Assembly: GCA_964020155.1 (NCBI GenBank)
Contig: OZ026550.1
Location: 2,578,352 to 2,642,351 of the forward strand
Length of the DNA stretch: 64,000 bases
Origin: Chondrilla cf. caribensis
Lineage: Eukaryota; Porifera; Demospongiae; Chondrillida; Chondrillidae
Direction: 5' to 3'
The stretch's first letter is position 1. The number at the start of each line of letters is the position of its first letter. A model generated the notes under the pieces. It saw only the letters and a list, made by a program, of their open reading frames with translations, was not told the DNA's origin and did no database searches. The translations under genes were made by a program, and so were the position numbers. Shown here in pieces: positions 33,879-46,533 of this stretch.

Positions 33879-35778
33879 ATGAATTTGTGGATTTTGGTTG
33901 TGGTGTACAGTCTATCAGGAGTTCCCAGTGTCTGGACAAGAGATTGCTCTGACATTGCCTGTATCAAGAATTCTGAAGACTTGAAGGCAAACTACAAATG
34001 TGATCGATTGTCAGCTGCAGGGGGACACAACTTGTTCCTTAGATATAACCTGGGATCAGCAAGAAATGATATTCAAGCGGTGTACTACAACATCTCAATT
34101 GGGGACACAAATTATACGAGTAAATTAGAAAGCACTTTAACCAATGAATGTTGTAACCCTTCCGACAAATACTGTAAAGTGCACTTGGTGTACTCCTCAC
34201 CTATTTTCTACAACATTCAACCCAGGATGTTGTATTTATTAATTTCACTTCATTGGACACAAAATAAGAACATCTTCGATTACCCCCAGTTTTGTTGGAG
34301 TCCTTCCACATTTTGTGATGAAGAGGATGCTGAGAATATTCTATTGGACTTCACCAGTGAGGTATGTTATATCTGTACACCTTGAAATGTGTTCTGAAAT
34401 GTTATCTGATGGACTACAACTTGTTATTAACTGGCATCTATACCCATAATAAGTATGCATATAGAAAAAAACCCTCCAATTTACTACTGGTATAGTGAGA
34501 GGAAAGAGATAGTGCATGTTTGTGGATGTCTCTTGGTTGAAGTTTGGTATAAAATATTATTATTGGCTAGTCCAAAAACAAAATATTAATTGTAGATACA
34601 TGTAATTATAGACGTTTTGGCAAAGTATTATCATAGCGCAAACTTCCAATAATCTGACAGAAAATCCTGCTATAATCTACTGACAGGGTATTATGATTTG
34701 ATTAATACGTAAAGTTTATGACTTTGTGACTCAGAAACATTATTATGTAATCAGTTCACTCAACAGTAGTTTCACCATCATACAGGTTTTTGTAGGAGAT
34801 CATCAAGATTTACAGGACATTTCATCCATGAGTAATTATTACATAGTACTGGCTGATTCACTTCTTACCCCCGACCAACTTCTGAGGAGCCGACGAACGA
34901 CCATATACATCATACCTGTTCTTTTATTCGTTGTATCTGGGTTGACCGTTTTACTGTACATCAACAAAAAGAGAAGATCCATCAGGGAAATACTCATTCA
35001 TTCCTCAATGGCCAGGTGCTCGGTGAGGTCTCTGATGATTGTGCTATGGATGGGAACTATTCAATACCTTGTGCAATATTACCAGACCATATCCTATTAT
35101 GACCAAAATATAGATACCAACCCAACATCACATGCTTACAAGGACTTCTTCAAACTGCAGGCTATCTTTGGATATGTGCACTTTGCAATGTTCCTTACTG
35201 TATTCCTCATTGAGGCTCCATTTATCTGCTCTATTTTCTACAAAATGAATGAACCTGTAAATTTGAACCATCAGAAAAGGAAATGTGCCATTACTAAAGT
35301 AATGATCGCCACATTAGGTCATATGGGGATAGTCTTCTTCATACAATTGCTGACAGTTTCTATGTTCTACCTTGCTGTATTCATGTTTGTTGACCCACTA
35401 CATGGTATTATCATACTATCAAGGGGCATATTAAATATTGCATTATTTTTCAGTATTCTGACACTATTCCAAGTAATGCTCCTTGAGAAAAGGAAATGTG
35501 TGTGCTCATGTACATACATTGTGAAGGTCTTGATTGTTGTTATGGCCGGTATCACAGCATATTGTGTTTTGGATTTTTGGGGGTCAGTCTTTTTCCTTAT
35601 GCATCATAATGAGATAGAAACAACGTTCAAAATGGATAACATAGTACATTCCATTGCCTCTTCTATTTTACTTGGTGCTCTGGGCTACATTTGTAAGAAG
35701 GTGATATACCAAAGAGTGAAAAGGGAGTTGGATACAGCCAGGAGTGAATCAGAGAGACAGCCACTCATTAGTATGTAA
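33879..35778 (+). CDS. 7TM receptor-like membrane protein, array copy 9 (intact)
   Basis: Exons are 33,879-34,361 and 34,786-35,778, 491 codons. It is the closest relative of copy 5 but keeps all eight ectodomain cysteines (RDCSD). Changes from the family include CIKNSED for CIRNSED, SAAGGH for SVAGGH, and VFVGDHQ for VFAADHQ at the start of exon 2. The last outer loop is MHHNEIETTFKMDNI, and GALGYICKK replaces GVLGYICKK. No lesion was seen. The second sequon is NYT here and NIT in copy 5, so the glycosylation site is kept while the residue changes. Confidence 0.87.
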
Positions 35779-36295
35779 CTGTACATATGAATATCACAAC
35801 TGTGCATAACATGTATTTACACATAAGAATACAATTGCATGTCTGAAATAATTAGCTTCATTGTTATATCATAAGTATATTATAGTATTATGTGATCATT
35901 ATTTTCTTGTACTTTACTTGTGCTTATAATTGTATGCATGTATGCATATTATGTTTATTATTATGAATTTCAGTATCCTGTACAACTTGGTGATTTGAAC
36001 AATTTTCAAAGTTAATTCACACATGATTAATTGTAACAAATATAATAATATAATAGGATAATATATAATACTATAGCATATGTAATATTAATAACACCTA
36101 CATATATATGATGAAAATTAAAATGTATGCCATGTGAGGCCATCAAGATAAAATATTGTCAGACATTCATAAATCAGATCGGTACATTTCCTTCTACAAT
36201 GATTAGTGGTATGGAATTGGGTGAATTGTATCGTGCCAATGATCTAGATATTCTAATAGCTGTGATAGCTGATCGTAGCAGGCTAAATGAAAGTT
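35779..36295. repeat. downstream block shared with copy 3
   Basis: Matches 12,827-13,345. It ends at the junction with the reverse-transcriptase relic, after GTAGCAGGCTAAATGAAA. Confidence 0.55.
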
Positions 36296-38306
36296 AACAT
36301 CTAATCCAGCCCATCACCATCTCATAGTACTTTTCTTTTTTGTGGCAATCAGGCTTGCTAGCCTTTGGTATAGAATGGTTGCCGTTGGTCCCATCTCACC
36401 GGTTGCGAAGAAAATAAGTGGGTTAAATGAATCGTGCTTGACTCTTTGTTCGTACGTCTGTCTCATTGGTTCACATTCTATACAATTGGTCACTTCCGAG
36501 AGGATCGAGGGTAGAAGTCAGGTCACGAATTTCATTGTGTCGTGATATGATAAAACCTCCACGACTGTAGAACATTGTATGATTCACATCATTTGCTTTG
36601 TCACATACACATGTAGTTGCCATGCCATTAGAATGCCACCCGTATCACAGGGCAAGGGCATCCTTGAAGGCACCCTTGTGGAGGGTAAAACTGTGCTCCT
36701 CAATGAGTAAGGCATTTAGCCAAGCTGGTGATTACTTTGGCTAGGGAAGCTGCTCTCTTTGTTGTGTCCGCCAATGACTCGTGTATCACTTTGGCTCGGT
36801 ATTCTATCTCATTCCTATTGTCGGACTTGATGGATTTTCTTATTTTGTCCTAGTTCCATCATAGCCTTTGTTAGTGGCCCAGTAATGTTCTTGGATTCCT
36901 GACTTGCTGATCTGCCGCTTCAGGAAATATTTCAATACCCACGCCTCCCGACCTTGTGGGTAATGAGAATAGCCTTTTCTCTGCAGCATTGATTGCGTGC
37001 CTTCCTATGATTGCTTAAATAAGCTGATGTCTTATGATTTGTTCGATCGGCTGAAGGATGTGACCAATGTCTTCTGTGGTTCTCGATAGGTAACCTCTTA
37101 TTCTAAATACTATGATTTAAAGCCCAATATGCAGCATGTGGTTGGCTGTGGATAATCTTAGTTAGCTTGTCAAGTTCTGTCTTCCATTTTTTCCGCCTTC
37201 ATAGTCACAAACGCTTCTTTGAAGGAGCAGTCACCAATTTCCGACCCGAGACATCTTCCACCAGATGATGTGACCTTCATATCTGTATCCTGAAAATTTG
37301 CCAAAGTTTCTGCATAGTGTTCTTCTTAAATGATATGCAGGGTTTTACCCGGATTCGCAAAATATCCAAAGGCTGGACCCTGTTCCACAATTTTGCCCCA
37401 CCATTTCCGTAGCTGTGGTAACTTGTCACCTGCTGTCGAGTCATTGGTATACCATATTTGGTCAATTCCATTCTTGGCTTCAAGTCGTTGAATTAGTGGT
37501 AAGGTACCCATCACATACATAGACATGGCCAATGGATCCCCATTGTGTTGTTCCCTTCGTAGATGTGATAGTCTCTCCATTGATGTATATAGGTTTGGTT
37601 CAATTCGGTGAGTGTTAATTAACACTGGTAGCAAGGGATGGATAGAGACTCAATGTGTTGGCTAGTGTGGCTTTCTGGTTGAGACAGTTGAACACGTTTG
37701 AGGCATCAACAAGCAATACTCCTTCTGTGGAATCTTTCTCATAGATATTGTTAAGAGCATAAACCACTGCCTTGCACCCTGACCTCTACCCAACACATAG
37801 TTGGCATGACCAGATTGTTTCTCGAATGTCTTTACTAATAACTGCTTAAGATAACCTTGCTCATTATTCCTTGGGAAGTCTCCCCAATGCCGTCCGGTTG
37901 AACTCCTGACATTTGTTCAGGGCTACAAGTCTATTTGAAGTTTCGGTGGTATTGGGTCAAGAAATGAGGTGCACATCCTCATAGCAGTTCTCACTGGGGC
38001 TTCACACAGGTCGGTGGATGCTTTCTGATAGGATGTGCACATGCATCCACACCAGAGGGTCCAGCACCATCTATGGTTCAGAATTAAGGCCAACTTTAGA
38101 ATAGATATTCCATCAACCACCTCAAATATTCCTGGGTATACAGGGTATAGTTTGTCACTAATGGAACTGGGAGATGTGATCAAAGATGAATGGATTGGTT
38201 GTCCAGGTGGATGTTCGTCATGTAGAATGTCCCATACATTTTCCTCCACCACTCTGTCCAAGGGAATTACACCAACATTTCTTTCTTCAGATCTTTCCTG
38301 TGTTTG
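36296..38306 (-). mobile_element. degenerate retrotransposon reverse-transcriptase relic
   Basis: Read on the - strand, from right to left, the traces are VEENVWDILHDEHPPGQPIH, then TDLCEAPVRTAMRMCTSFLD, GVQPDGIGE...IMSKVIL, the palm motif VDASNVFNCLN (37,678-37,710), GDPLAMSMYVMGTLPLI, the active-site region WYTNDSTAG (37,440-37,450) and GPAFGYFANPGKT. Further left come QPHAAYWA, LFSLPTRSGGVGIEIF, LHKGAFKDALAL and the terminal RHNEIRDLTS (about 36,515-36,545). The order is that of a reverse-transcriptase polyprotein family common in aquatic invertebrates, probably non-LTR-like. The YxDD box is lost (YTND), and stops and frameshifts are many, so it is dead. It interrupts duplicated array sequence; I saw no clear terminal repeats. 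Confidence 0.8.
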
Positions 38307-40256
38307 ATCAAAGATAATACATTTTGATAGACAAGCTGACAACCTCATCATTCGCATTGTGTCTCCAATCTATGCCAACCCTGAAGCTCAATCCATTCCA
38401 GGATGTAACAATGCCGGTCCAAGTTCACTAATATGGCATCCACCATTGCAAACATATGACATGTCAACTTCATTGGGTTTATCAATAATATTATACTTGT
38501 GGTTTTCATTTGGTGGTAAACAATGGAATCACCTAATTTGGAAGCGGGTCATGAGCAGTCACATGATACTCACACTTCTTCCAGAGCCATCACAACAGCA
38601 TTTCTAAATTGCCCTTTCAAGATGTAATATTTCCTTGTGAATCATGCCAGGATAGAGAATTGCCTGAAGTAAAAATTTTGATATTCAAAATATGAAATGC
38701 AAAGTAAAAGCATGCATAAAGAGTCCAGGTATGGTTGTTGAGTTTGAAACGTCATCTTCAGAAAAAAAGCATATTAAAATCATGCAAAACTTTGGTGGCT
38801 ACTTTGTCAACACTAATAAGGTTGGCATGTCATACCAACAAAATGTTACCTGTTACCATTATGTTACCAAAATGTTATGAGAACTACAATCCTCTCACTC
38901 CAACTTTGATCCTGAAGGAATGGTTTGGTAGTGACAAAAATTGTCATCTTGTCATCACAGTTGCAATTTCAACAATGTCATGATAAACTAGTTGTAATGT
39001 TGCCAGATCTACCTAGATAGTAGGGAAAAGGTTTGAATGTTACCAAATGCTTAGTTAACAGTGTGCATCAAATAACAAGGTATATAGGCAGCCTAGGCAT
39101 AACAGTGCGTGCTGATACATTCTGATTGTTATGTTAGACCAACTCAAGAAATCATTAGATCTCCCAAAATGGTCATAATGTACTGCATTAAGATTGAGCC
39201 GACTATCTTAAATGTACATGTACCTTTTATTTTCATTACTATAACAGTTTTGTTGTATTGACATTTTTATCTGAAATCTTATGAAAATTGAAATTGTAAA
39301 CATAGAAAAGTAGGTAAATGTAATCTAGTTTCAGTAATAACAGTGTACTGCAACCAGTCATATTTTCAGTAACACGAATGTGTTGACATGATCACAATAA
39401 CATGTTTGCACACTAAGTCTAATGAATCAGTGCCTATAGGTAAAAACATGTTCATATCCTGTAAGTCCCATGTATTTGGCATGTCATGCATTGTATGTGT
39501 CCCAGGTACTGGGTGTGTCCACTGCATTGAGTGTGCAATGTACTGAATAAGTGCACTGTATTAGATGTATGAACTCGACACTGAATATGTCCAATGTACT
39601 GGCTATGTCCATAAAACTGAGTGTAATAGAATTAAAGCTTCATGTACAGCTGTGCCGCACAGCTACTTGATATAATGCTGCCAATGCTGTACATTCTGTC
39701 CATGCTCTCCATGGAGGGAGTCAGGCCAACATGCCTACTTTACTCCATCATTTATGGTTCATATGAGTCTTTCACATTAATATTTACACTTAATTACTTC
39801 ATACAAATGAATACATTACATATTGCACCAAATTGCCTAATAGTATGCAGTCTCACAGGAAGCACATCCAATTTTGAAATCTTTTCGTACCTCTTGACAT
39901 CCACAAGACAGGGGATAGGAGAGGCTGAAGTTATATCTTAAAGCTGAAGACGAAGATGAAGGTTAAACGTAACCAAATATTGGTCTCTTGTCAACCAGTA
40001 GGACAATATTTTCAATATTATACATATGTCATAATACCAGTTTCAAATAGTCCGAACTATAATATAAACATTATTATTGTGTACCATTTTAGCAATCATT
40101 GTGTCGTTAAAAATGAAATTGAAAGTGTGTTCCAAATATGATCTTAGATTTACATGTAGTAAACTACTAGTAGCTGAATCAACTGTAACATAATCAGTTC
40201 AACATGACTGTGACAGTTGTGGTATCGTAGAAAGAGCATCTGGTTTGAATAATAGA
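38307..40256. repeat. duplicated intergenic block before copy 10
   Basis: It begins with the segment reading IVSPIYANPEAQSIPGCNN (about 38,355-38,415) and continues with the usual block to the promoter side of copy 10. A stretch at about 38,640-39,000 has no counterpart elsewhere in the array. No gene. Confidence 0.5.
39455..39664. repeat. degenerate 18-bp tandem repeat and palindrome (fourth copy)
   Basis: The palindrome is AGCTGTGCCGCACAGCT (39,648-39,664). Only the unpaired central base differs from the other three copies. Confidence 0.6.
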
Positions 40257-43200
40257 ATGAATTTGTGGGTTTTGGTTGTGGTGTACAGTCTATCAGGAGT
40301 TCACAGTGTCTGGACAAAAGATTGCTCTGACATTGCTTGTATCAGGAATTCTGAAGACTTGAAGGCAAACTACAAATGTGATCGATTGTCAGTTGCAGGG
40401 GGACACAATCTGTTCCTTAGATATAACCTGGGATCAGCAAGAAGTGATATTCAAGCGGTGTACTACAACATCTCAATTAGGGACACCAATATTACGAGTA
40501 AACTAGAAAGTACTTTTACCAATGAATGTTGTAACCCTTCTGACAAATACTGTAAAGTGCACTTGGTATACTCCTCGGCTATTTTCTACAACATTCACCC
40601 AAGAATGTTGTTTTTATTAATTTCACTTCGCTGGACAAGAAAAGTGGACATCTTCAATTACCCCCAGTTTTGTTGGAGTCCTCACACATTTTGTGATGAA
40701 GACGATGTTGAAAATATTCTATTCGACTTCACCAGTGAGGTATGTTATAGCTGTACACCTGAAATTTGTTCTGAAGTGATGTGTGATAGACTAAAACTTG
40801 TTAATAACTGTCATCTATACCCATATAATTATACGTATAGCAAGAGTACTTCAATTGTACTACTGGGATAGTGATAGGAATGAAGATAGTGCATGTTTGT
40901 GGATGTCTCTTGCATGAAGTTGGGCATTTATACAAGAGGCTATTCCTTGACCACAATACTAATTGTAAATGCAGGTAATTATAAATATTTTGCCGAAGCA
41001 CTATCATAGCACAAACTTCCACTGATCTGACAGAAAATCCTGCTATAATCTACTGACAGGGCATTATGATTTGATTTATAAACTTTGTGACTTACGGTAC
41101 ATGACACGGATAACTTAAATTTCTGCACAGACATTCCGCGTAGGTATTTCGAGTATATCTTTGCGGCAATATGCAATGTCCACGTAGCAATTTGCAGACA
41201 GTCCGCTCGACAGTCCGCATGACAGGAGACAGGAAGTCACAGGAAAATGAAAAAAGGCTAGAACAAAGATGCATAAGCTTCTAGTTTGTTAAAAATAGTT
41301 CTTGCGGTTACGATCACATTGTTACTGGTCAGCCATTTTGTTAATCATCGACATAAGCAAACTGCAATGTTTGTTTGAAGTGCATGATTGTGAAGGTCAT
41401 GCACAATAATTGAATACGTACGGACGACAAGACTCAAGCAATAGGACAGCATCAAATCATTACAAAATACACGAGAAATACGTATGACGAGTTGAAGCAC
41501 ACCCGAGTGTTTACGGCAGAAGAAAAATTTCTTGTGGATACCACCACCACTACCACTAGCACCACGAACACCACTACCTATGAATCATTTACCAGAACCA
41601 CAACTCCTTTGTAGGCAGACTAGTTGCAAATGCAGACTCCGGCTCTACTAGATACTTCCAACAGAAGTGTTGGTGGTACGCAGTTACCCGAGAGGACGTG
41701 GACATGTGCCTTCTTAGCTGTAGATCGCAGATAAACCTGGCAGCTCATTTAGACAGAAAGATTTCCTCTGTACAAAAAAGAGCTATAAACAATTGTTTTG
41801 GAGTTTGTGGGAAGAGAGCCCTACTCCAATCTAAAGTAAAAGCTATTTGCATAACGTGAATGAAGCACCTTCCTTTTGAGAGACTGGAGACAGCAATCAC
41901 GGCAGAAAAGAACATGCAGAATGCCATAGATGAGGTATGCAAAAGACCAAGATAGGAATTGAAAACCAATAGTTTAATTAATTTTTGTTTCTGTGTCATA
42001 TGTACTTATGTAACTAGTCTAATACTTATAATATTCAATTTCATTTCTCTTTTTTTCAGCTGGTGTTTTGCTAACAAGATTTACTACTGTGAATTGTGTG
42101 AGCTTGATTATGTACGCAGAGTACAATTTAGAAGTATCTAGCAACTTATAAAACGAAGTATTACTAAGTAGTTAGCAAGTTCAGTCTTTAGAGAGTACTC
42201 TCGTTTTCAACAACCACATGATATTATAAGAAAAATCTTCACTGTATTGTACAGGTATTCTGCAGAAACCTACTTTCCTTTCCAAGGAAATACGTCCATA
42301 ATAATATAATAAATAATATCCACAAATTTCGGCGGGTCTGTATAAACTAGCCATGTCATGTACCGTATATCTCAAAATATAATATGTAATCCGTTCACTC
42401 AACAGTAGTTTCACCATTATACAGGTTTTTGCAGCAGATCATCAAGATTTACAGGACATTTCACCCACCAGTAATTATTACATAGTACTGGCTGATTCAC
42501 TTCTTACTCCCGACGAACTTCTGGGGAGCAGACGAACGACCATATACATCATACCTGTTCTTCTATTTGTTTTATCTGGGTTGACCATTATACTGTACAT
42601 TAACAAAAAGAGAAGATCGATCAGGGAAATACTCATTCATTCCTCAATGGCCAGGTGCTCAGTGAGGTCTCTGATGATTGTGCTATGGATGGGAACTATT
42701 CTATACCTTGTGCAATATTACCGGACCATATCCTATTTTGACCAAAATATAAGTACCAACCCAACTTCACATGCTTACAAGGACTTCTTCAAACTGCAGG
42801 CTATCTTTGGATATGTACACTTTGCCATCTTTCTTACTGTATTTCTCATTGAGGCTCCATTCCTCTGCTCTGTTTTCTACAAAATGAATGAACCTGTAAA
42901 TTTGAACCATCAGAAAAGGAAATGTGCCTATGTCACTAAAGTAATGATCACCACATTAGGTCATATGGGGATAGTCTTCTTCATACAAACACTGACAGTT
43001 CCCATGTTCTACATTACAGCATTCATGTTCGTTGCCCCACTACATGGTATTATCTTACTATCAAGTGGCATATTACAGATTGCGTTATCTTTCAGTATTC
43101 TGACACTATTCCAAGTGATGCTTCTTGAGAAAAGGAAATGTGTGTGCTCATGTACATCCATTGTGAAGGTGTTGATTGTTGTTATGGCCGGTATCACAGC

Positions 43201-43417
43201 TTATTATGTTTTGGAATTTTGGGGATCAGTCTTCCACCATATGAAATATTACTCTGTAACAACATTCAAAATGGATAACATAGTACAATCAATTGCCTCT
43301 TCTATTATACTTGGTGTTCTGGGCTACATTTGTAAGAAGGTGATATACCAAAGAGTGAAGAAGGAGTTGGATACAGCCAGGAGTGAATCAGAGAGACAGC
43401 CACCCATTAGTATGTAA
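40257..43417 (+). CDS. 7TM receptor-like membrane protein, array copy 10 (intact, enlarged intron)
   Basis: Exons are 40,257-40,739 and 42,425-43,417, 491 codons. The intron is 1,685 nt instead of about 410, fully explained by the TIR insertion at 41,095-42,365. Donor GAG|GTATGT and acceptor TATACAG are unchanged. It is the most divergent intact copy: signal peptide MNLWVLVVVYSL, VHSVWTKDC for VPSVWTRDC, and an extra codon in KCAYVTKV. Membrane segment 4 reads TVPMFYITAFMF, and the last outer loop is MKYYSVTTFKMDNIVQS with one codon less. The tail is ERQPPISM: the first hydrophobic residue of the dileucine-type signal (Leu in other copies) is Pro. All eight ectodomain cysteines and both sequons are kept. 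Confidence 0.85.
41095..42365. mobile_element. 1,271-bp TIR DNA transposon inserted at TA in the intron of copy 10
   Basis: The ends are CGGTACATGACACGG at the left and, on the opposite strand, CGGTACATGACATGG at the right, flanked by TA on both sides (41,093-41,094 and 42,366-42,367). Removing the element and one TA restores the family intron sequence (GACTTATATCTCA) and an intron of about 412 nt. So insertion site, ends and target duplication are all supported. An internal frame at about 41,580-41,857 reads FVGRLVANADSGSTRYFQQ, then KCWWYAV, Cys-rich and unrecognised. I cannot say whether it is a transposase remnant or captured sequence. Confidence 0.85.
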
Positions 43418-44326
43418 CCGTACATAATATTATTATTATAATAATGATAATGAAAAGTATAAGGCTGTGCAGAAACATGAAAATACAACACTCTGAGAAT
43501 GCAATTGCATGTCGGAAATAATTAGCTTCATTATTATAGTAAGTACACATTACTATTTGATCAATATTGTGTTTGCATTATACCTGTTAAAAGTGTTTGT
43601 ATGCATGTATGAATATTACTCTTATAAGAATTTGTGGATACTGTACAATTTTCCGAGGTTAATTCACACTGCATGATGGAACAACTGCTTTCAAAAGGTG
43701 TGTGTGTGTGTGTGTTGTTTATTACCACAAGCAATCAATCACTAAAACCTGGTTTACACTAGCGTAGTAGAGGTGTATAACCCACAAAAACAGGGTCAGA
43801 TTTCTGTGGTTTTCCAGGAACTTGTATACACTGACATGGGGTCGACTAGAACCATCTATAATGATATTATTACCCACGGACTATGACATTCACAATCAAT
43901 ATATAGCCTGGAATAGGGTGCTAAAATCCTGGTCCAACAACTTCACTGAACGAAATATCTCTGGTGAAGATATTTATAAACCTAAAAACAACACCCAAGC
44001 AATTTTGAGTGCTAAATAGGATAAATGGATAGAGGTAGGATTCTGTAATGTAGACAAGGACACAAACTGCACATTCAGAAGGCATGACTGAAATTAATTC
44101 GTATTTATACTCGGCCATAATAAACTAGGCCAGCCTCACCAGCCAAGGTTTCTAAACTTGGACCATGACATCATAACCTGACCAGTTAATAAGCGGTATA
44201 AGTATCTACAAAACCAGCTACTGTGCAGCAGCTATATGCAAAGTACGATTATGTATAAATGCATGTAGAGCATATACAAGTTCTCAGAGAGCATACCATG
44301 TACAATGAAAGTGCCTATAGTAGTTC
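43418..44326. other. intergenic between copy 10 and the copy 11 relic
   Basis: This is array flank to about 43,745, with a very short TG tract. A unique insert then covers about 43,746-44,195, with no recognised gene; a short open frame (43,822-44,019) is not supported. Array flank (TCTCAGAGAGCATACCATGTAC) resumes at about 44,280. Confidence 0.4.
43699..43714. repeat. short (TG)8 tract at the paralogous site
   Basis: Eight TG units after CTTTCAAAAGG. It is the short end of the size series seen after other copies. Confidence 0.9.
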
Positions 44327-44640
44327 GATTCAAAGTGATGCTTATTGAGAAAAAGAAATGGCTGCACTCTTGTGCATCTTTTGTGAAGGTGTTAGTGTGT
44401 TGCTTGGGCGAGTATCACAGCTTATTGTATTTTGGGATATTGGACTCAGTTTTGAACCATCTGCATCACAATGAAATGGAACAGAATTCAAAATGGACTA
44501 CGTAGTACACTTCATTGTCTCCTCCATTATACTTGGTGTTCTGCATGGGCTACATTTGTGAAAATGTGATATAATACCAAAAATGGAGTGGGATGCAGCC
44601 TGGAGTGAATCAGAGAGACAGCCAATCTTTACTATAATAA
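44327..44640 (+). pseudogene. 7TM array copy 11, old 3' fragment
   Basis: The segment keeps traces of the last third of exon 2: KVMLIEKKKW for QVMLLEKRKC, then HNEME...KW, LGVLHGLHL-type sequence and SESERQPI in broken frames. Several indels and stops are present, and the cysteine cluster is largely lost. The start of exon 2, exon 1 and the intron are missing. It is much more diverged than copies 4 and 8 and marks the old right edge of the array. Confidence 0.75.
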
Positions 44641-46533
44641 CCATATTATAATAATACATACCATGGATACAAATGTAATCATGTAAATACATGTATTATA
44701 TATACGACGAAGTATAAAATTGGAAACCTGAAAATATCACTATAATTAATACACACTATATTTTATTATGTCATCATATTTTTTCTGTTGCATAATTATA
44801 ATTCTATAATGTATACATGTACACTTATTTTATTTATAGAAGTGTTAGCATATACGTACTGTAGAACCAAGTGATTTGAACGTACGTACATGCTACATCT
44901 ACAAACATTATATAATATTCTGGGTGTATATATAGTAAAATGGGCATGTATGGTATACGTAGCCTTACATTCATAATAATAATAGCCACATGTGCTTGTT
45001 TAGTGGATTTTTATGTCTATACATTTGTAACTATATGGGTGTGATACTTGGTACATAAAATTATAGTCAAATGTACTCAGATGCAACATGGGAGGATAGA
45101 GGGAAGTTATCATATAAAAATGAAGATGATAATACTAAAGTTTTTCAAGGGTTATTATACTTATATGTGATGTCATGGATATTGTTACTTTGCGTTATGA
45201 AATTACAACTTCGCTGTAAGCATTATTATGCATTCCACCAGTCGGTTGTCACAGAATGGCTGGAAAAGCACCATGTTTGCTATTGAGCACTGGGTAACAA
45301 GTGTAGAAGAAGGCCCTTAGCTCTAGAAGATACCAATATATGGTTGTCAAAATATAGCTACGTACATGTTTAGCCGGTATTATGGAACAGATTGGTTAGT
45401 TAGTAAGGTATAAAATATAATCTAATCCAAAGAATTTCCATTGCTTCCAAAGAGGTATATTGTACCACATCTTCTGCAATGGGTACTATCATCCTCAAGC
45501 CCAACGTACATGTTTTCACAGTTTGTCAGCAGCTATCATTTCTGCCCTAGTCTATTATTGGGGTAACGCTCGTACGCGTAACGGCAACAATGAATTTATA
45601 TTATAATTTATATTGCGCGAAATATAAATGGCCGATTTCGAACGCCACTAATTACAAATTGGGCTAGAATTCATGCTCTGAAGCTTTGCCGAACGTAATA
45701 ACTTCAGCGAAGGTTCTTCTGAACCTACAAAAGACGCCCAAGTAATTCGAGTGCGGGTGGCGGCAGCCCCATGAGTTTTTGAACTCAAATCACTTGTTTT
45801 TTTTGTACTTATTTGTTATATTAATCCTATTTAATTGCTTGCATGATCATAATATTATAATTATTAATTAATTTCATCTTAATAAAATTATTATTCCAAT
45901 TAAGTACTGTATTTCCACTTATTGTGTATGAAGACCATAGTGCATTTTTATTTCATTACATTAGTACTGTATATAATATACAATATAAAGTACAATAATG
46001 CAGGACCAATAACTAAAAATTAGGTGAATAAAAAATTTAAAATTAATATACCTTATATCTATATATAGATGTACATAGGAAATTTAGACCTGCATGAATA
46101 TAGTACATACAACGTGCACTATCTACTGGACTTCCATGTACATGTTAAGCTAAAAATGTTTGTATGTCTGTTATATGATCATGATTGAACAATACTGCAT
46201 GGTTTATGTGATTTACTGTAAACCTTAGTATACAAATGAATGCCACATATTGTATTCTGTTCTTGAATTCTCAAATTAATCATTAATATAATATTATTAT
46301 TTCAACTTATAATATTAATAGCATGATACACATCTATGAGACAAAAACCCATTGCCATACCAAAACTGCGAAAAACCTTAAATATATGGGTTATAGTCCA
46401 ATTAAGTGATATAATAGTACTATGTTGTGTATTTTAATTAAATGCATCAATACAATAAGAAGTAGTCTTTAAGATGATAATAATTATATTTAGGTCAGTG
46501 GAGGTGATCAATTGTCGTGAAGACGTCTTATAA
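44641..46533. other. gene-free AT-rich interval, edge of the array
   Basis: No exon, repeat or element recognised. A less AT-rich patch at 45,545-45,780 (GTAACGCTCGTACGCGTAACGG) is different in composition but not identifiable. The right end is the 3' flank of the - strand gene. Confidence 0.4.

Noticed and set aside
41745..41999. - strand frame inside the TIR element as a transposase
   Set aside because: No DDE/D pattern or known transposase signature; the + strand frame nearby looks no less likely.
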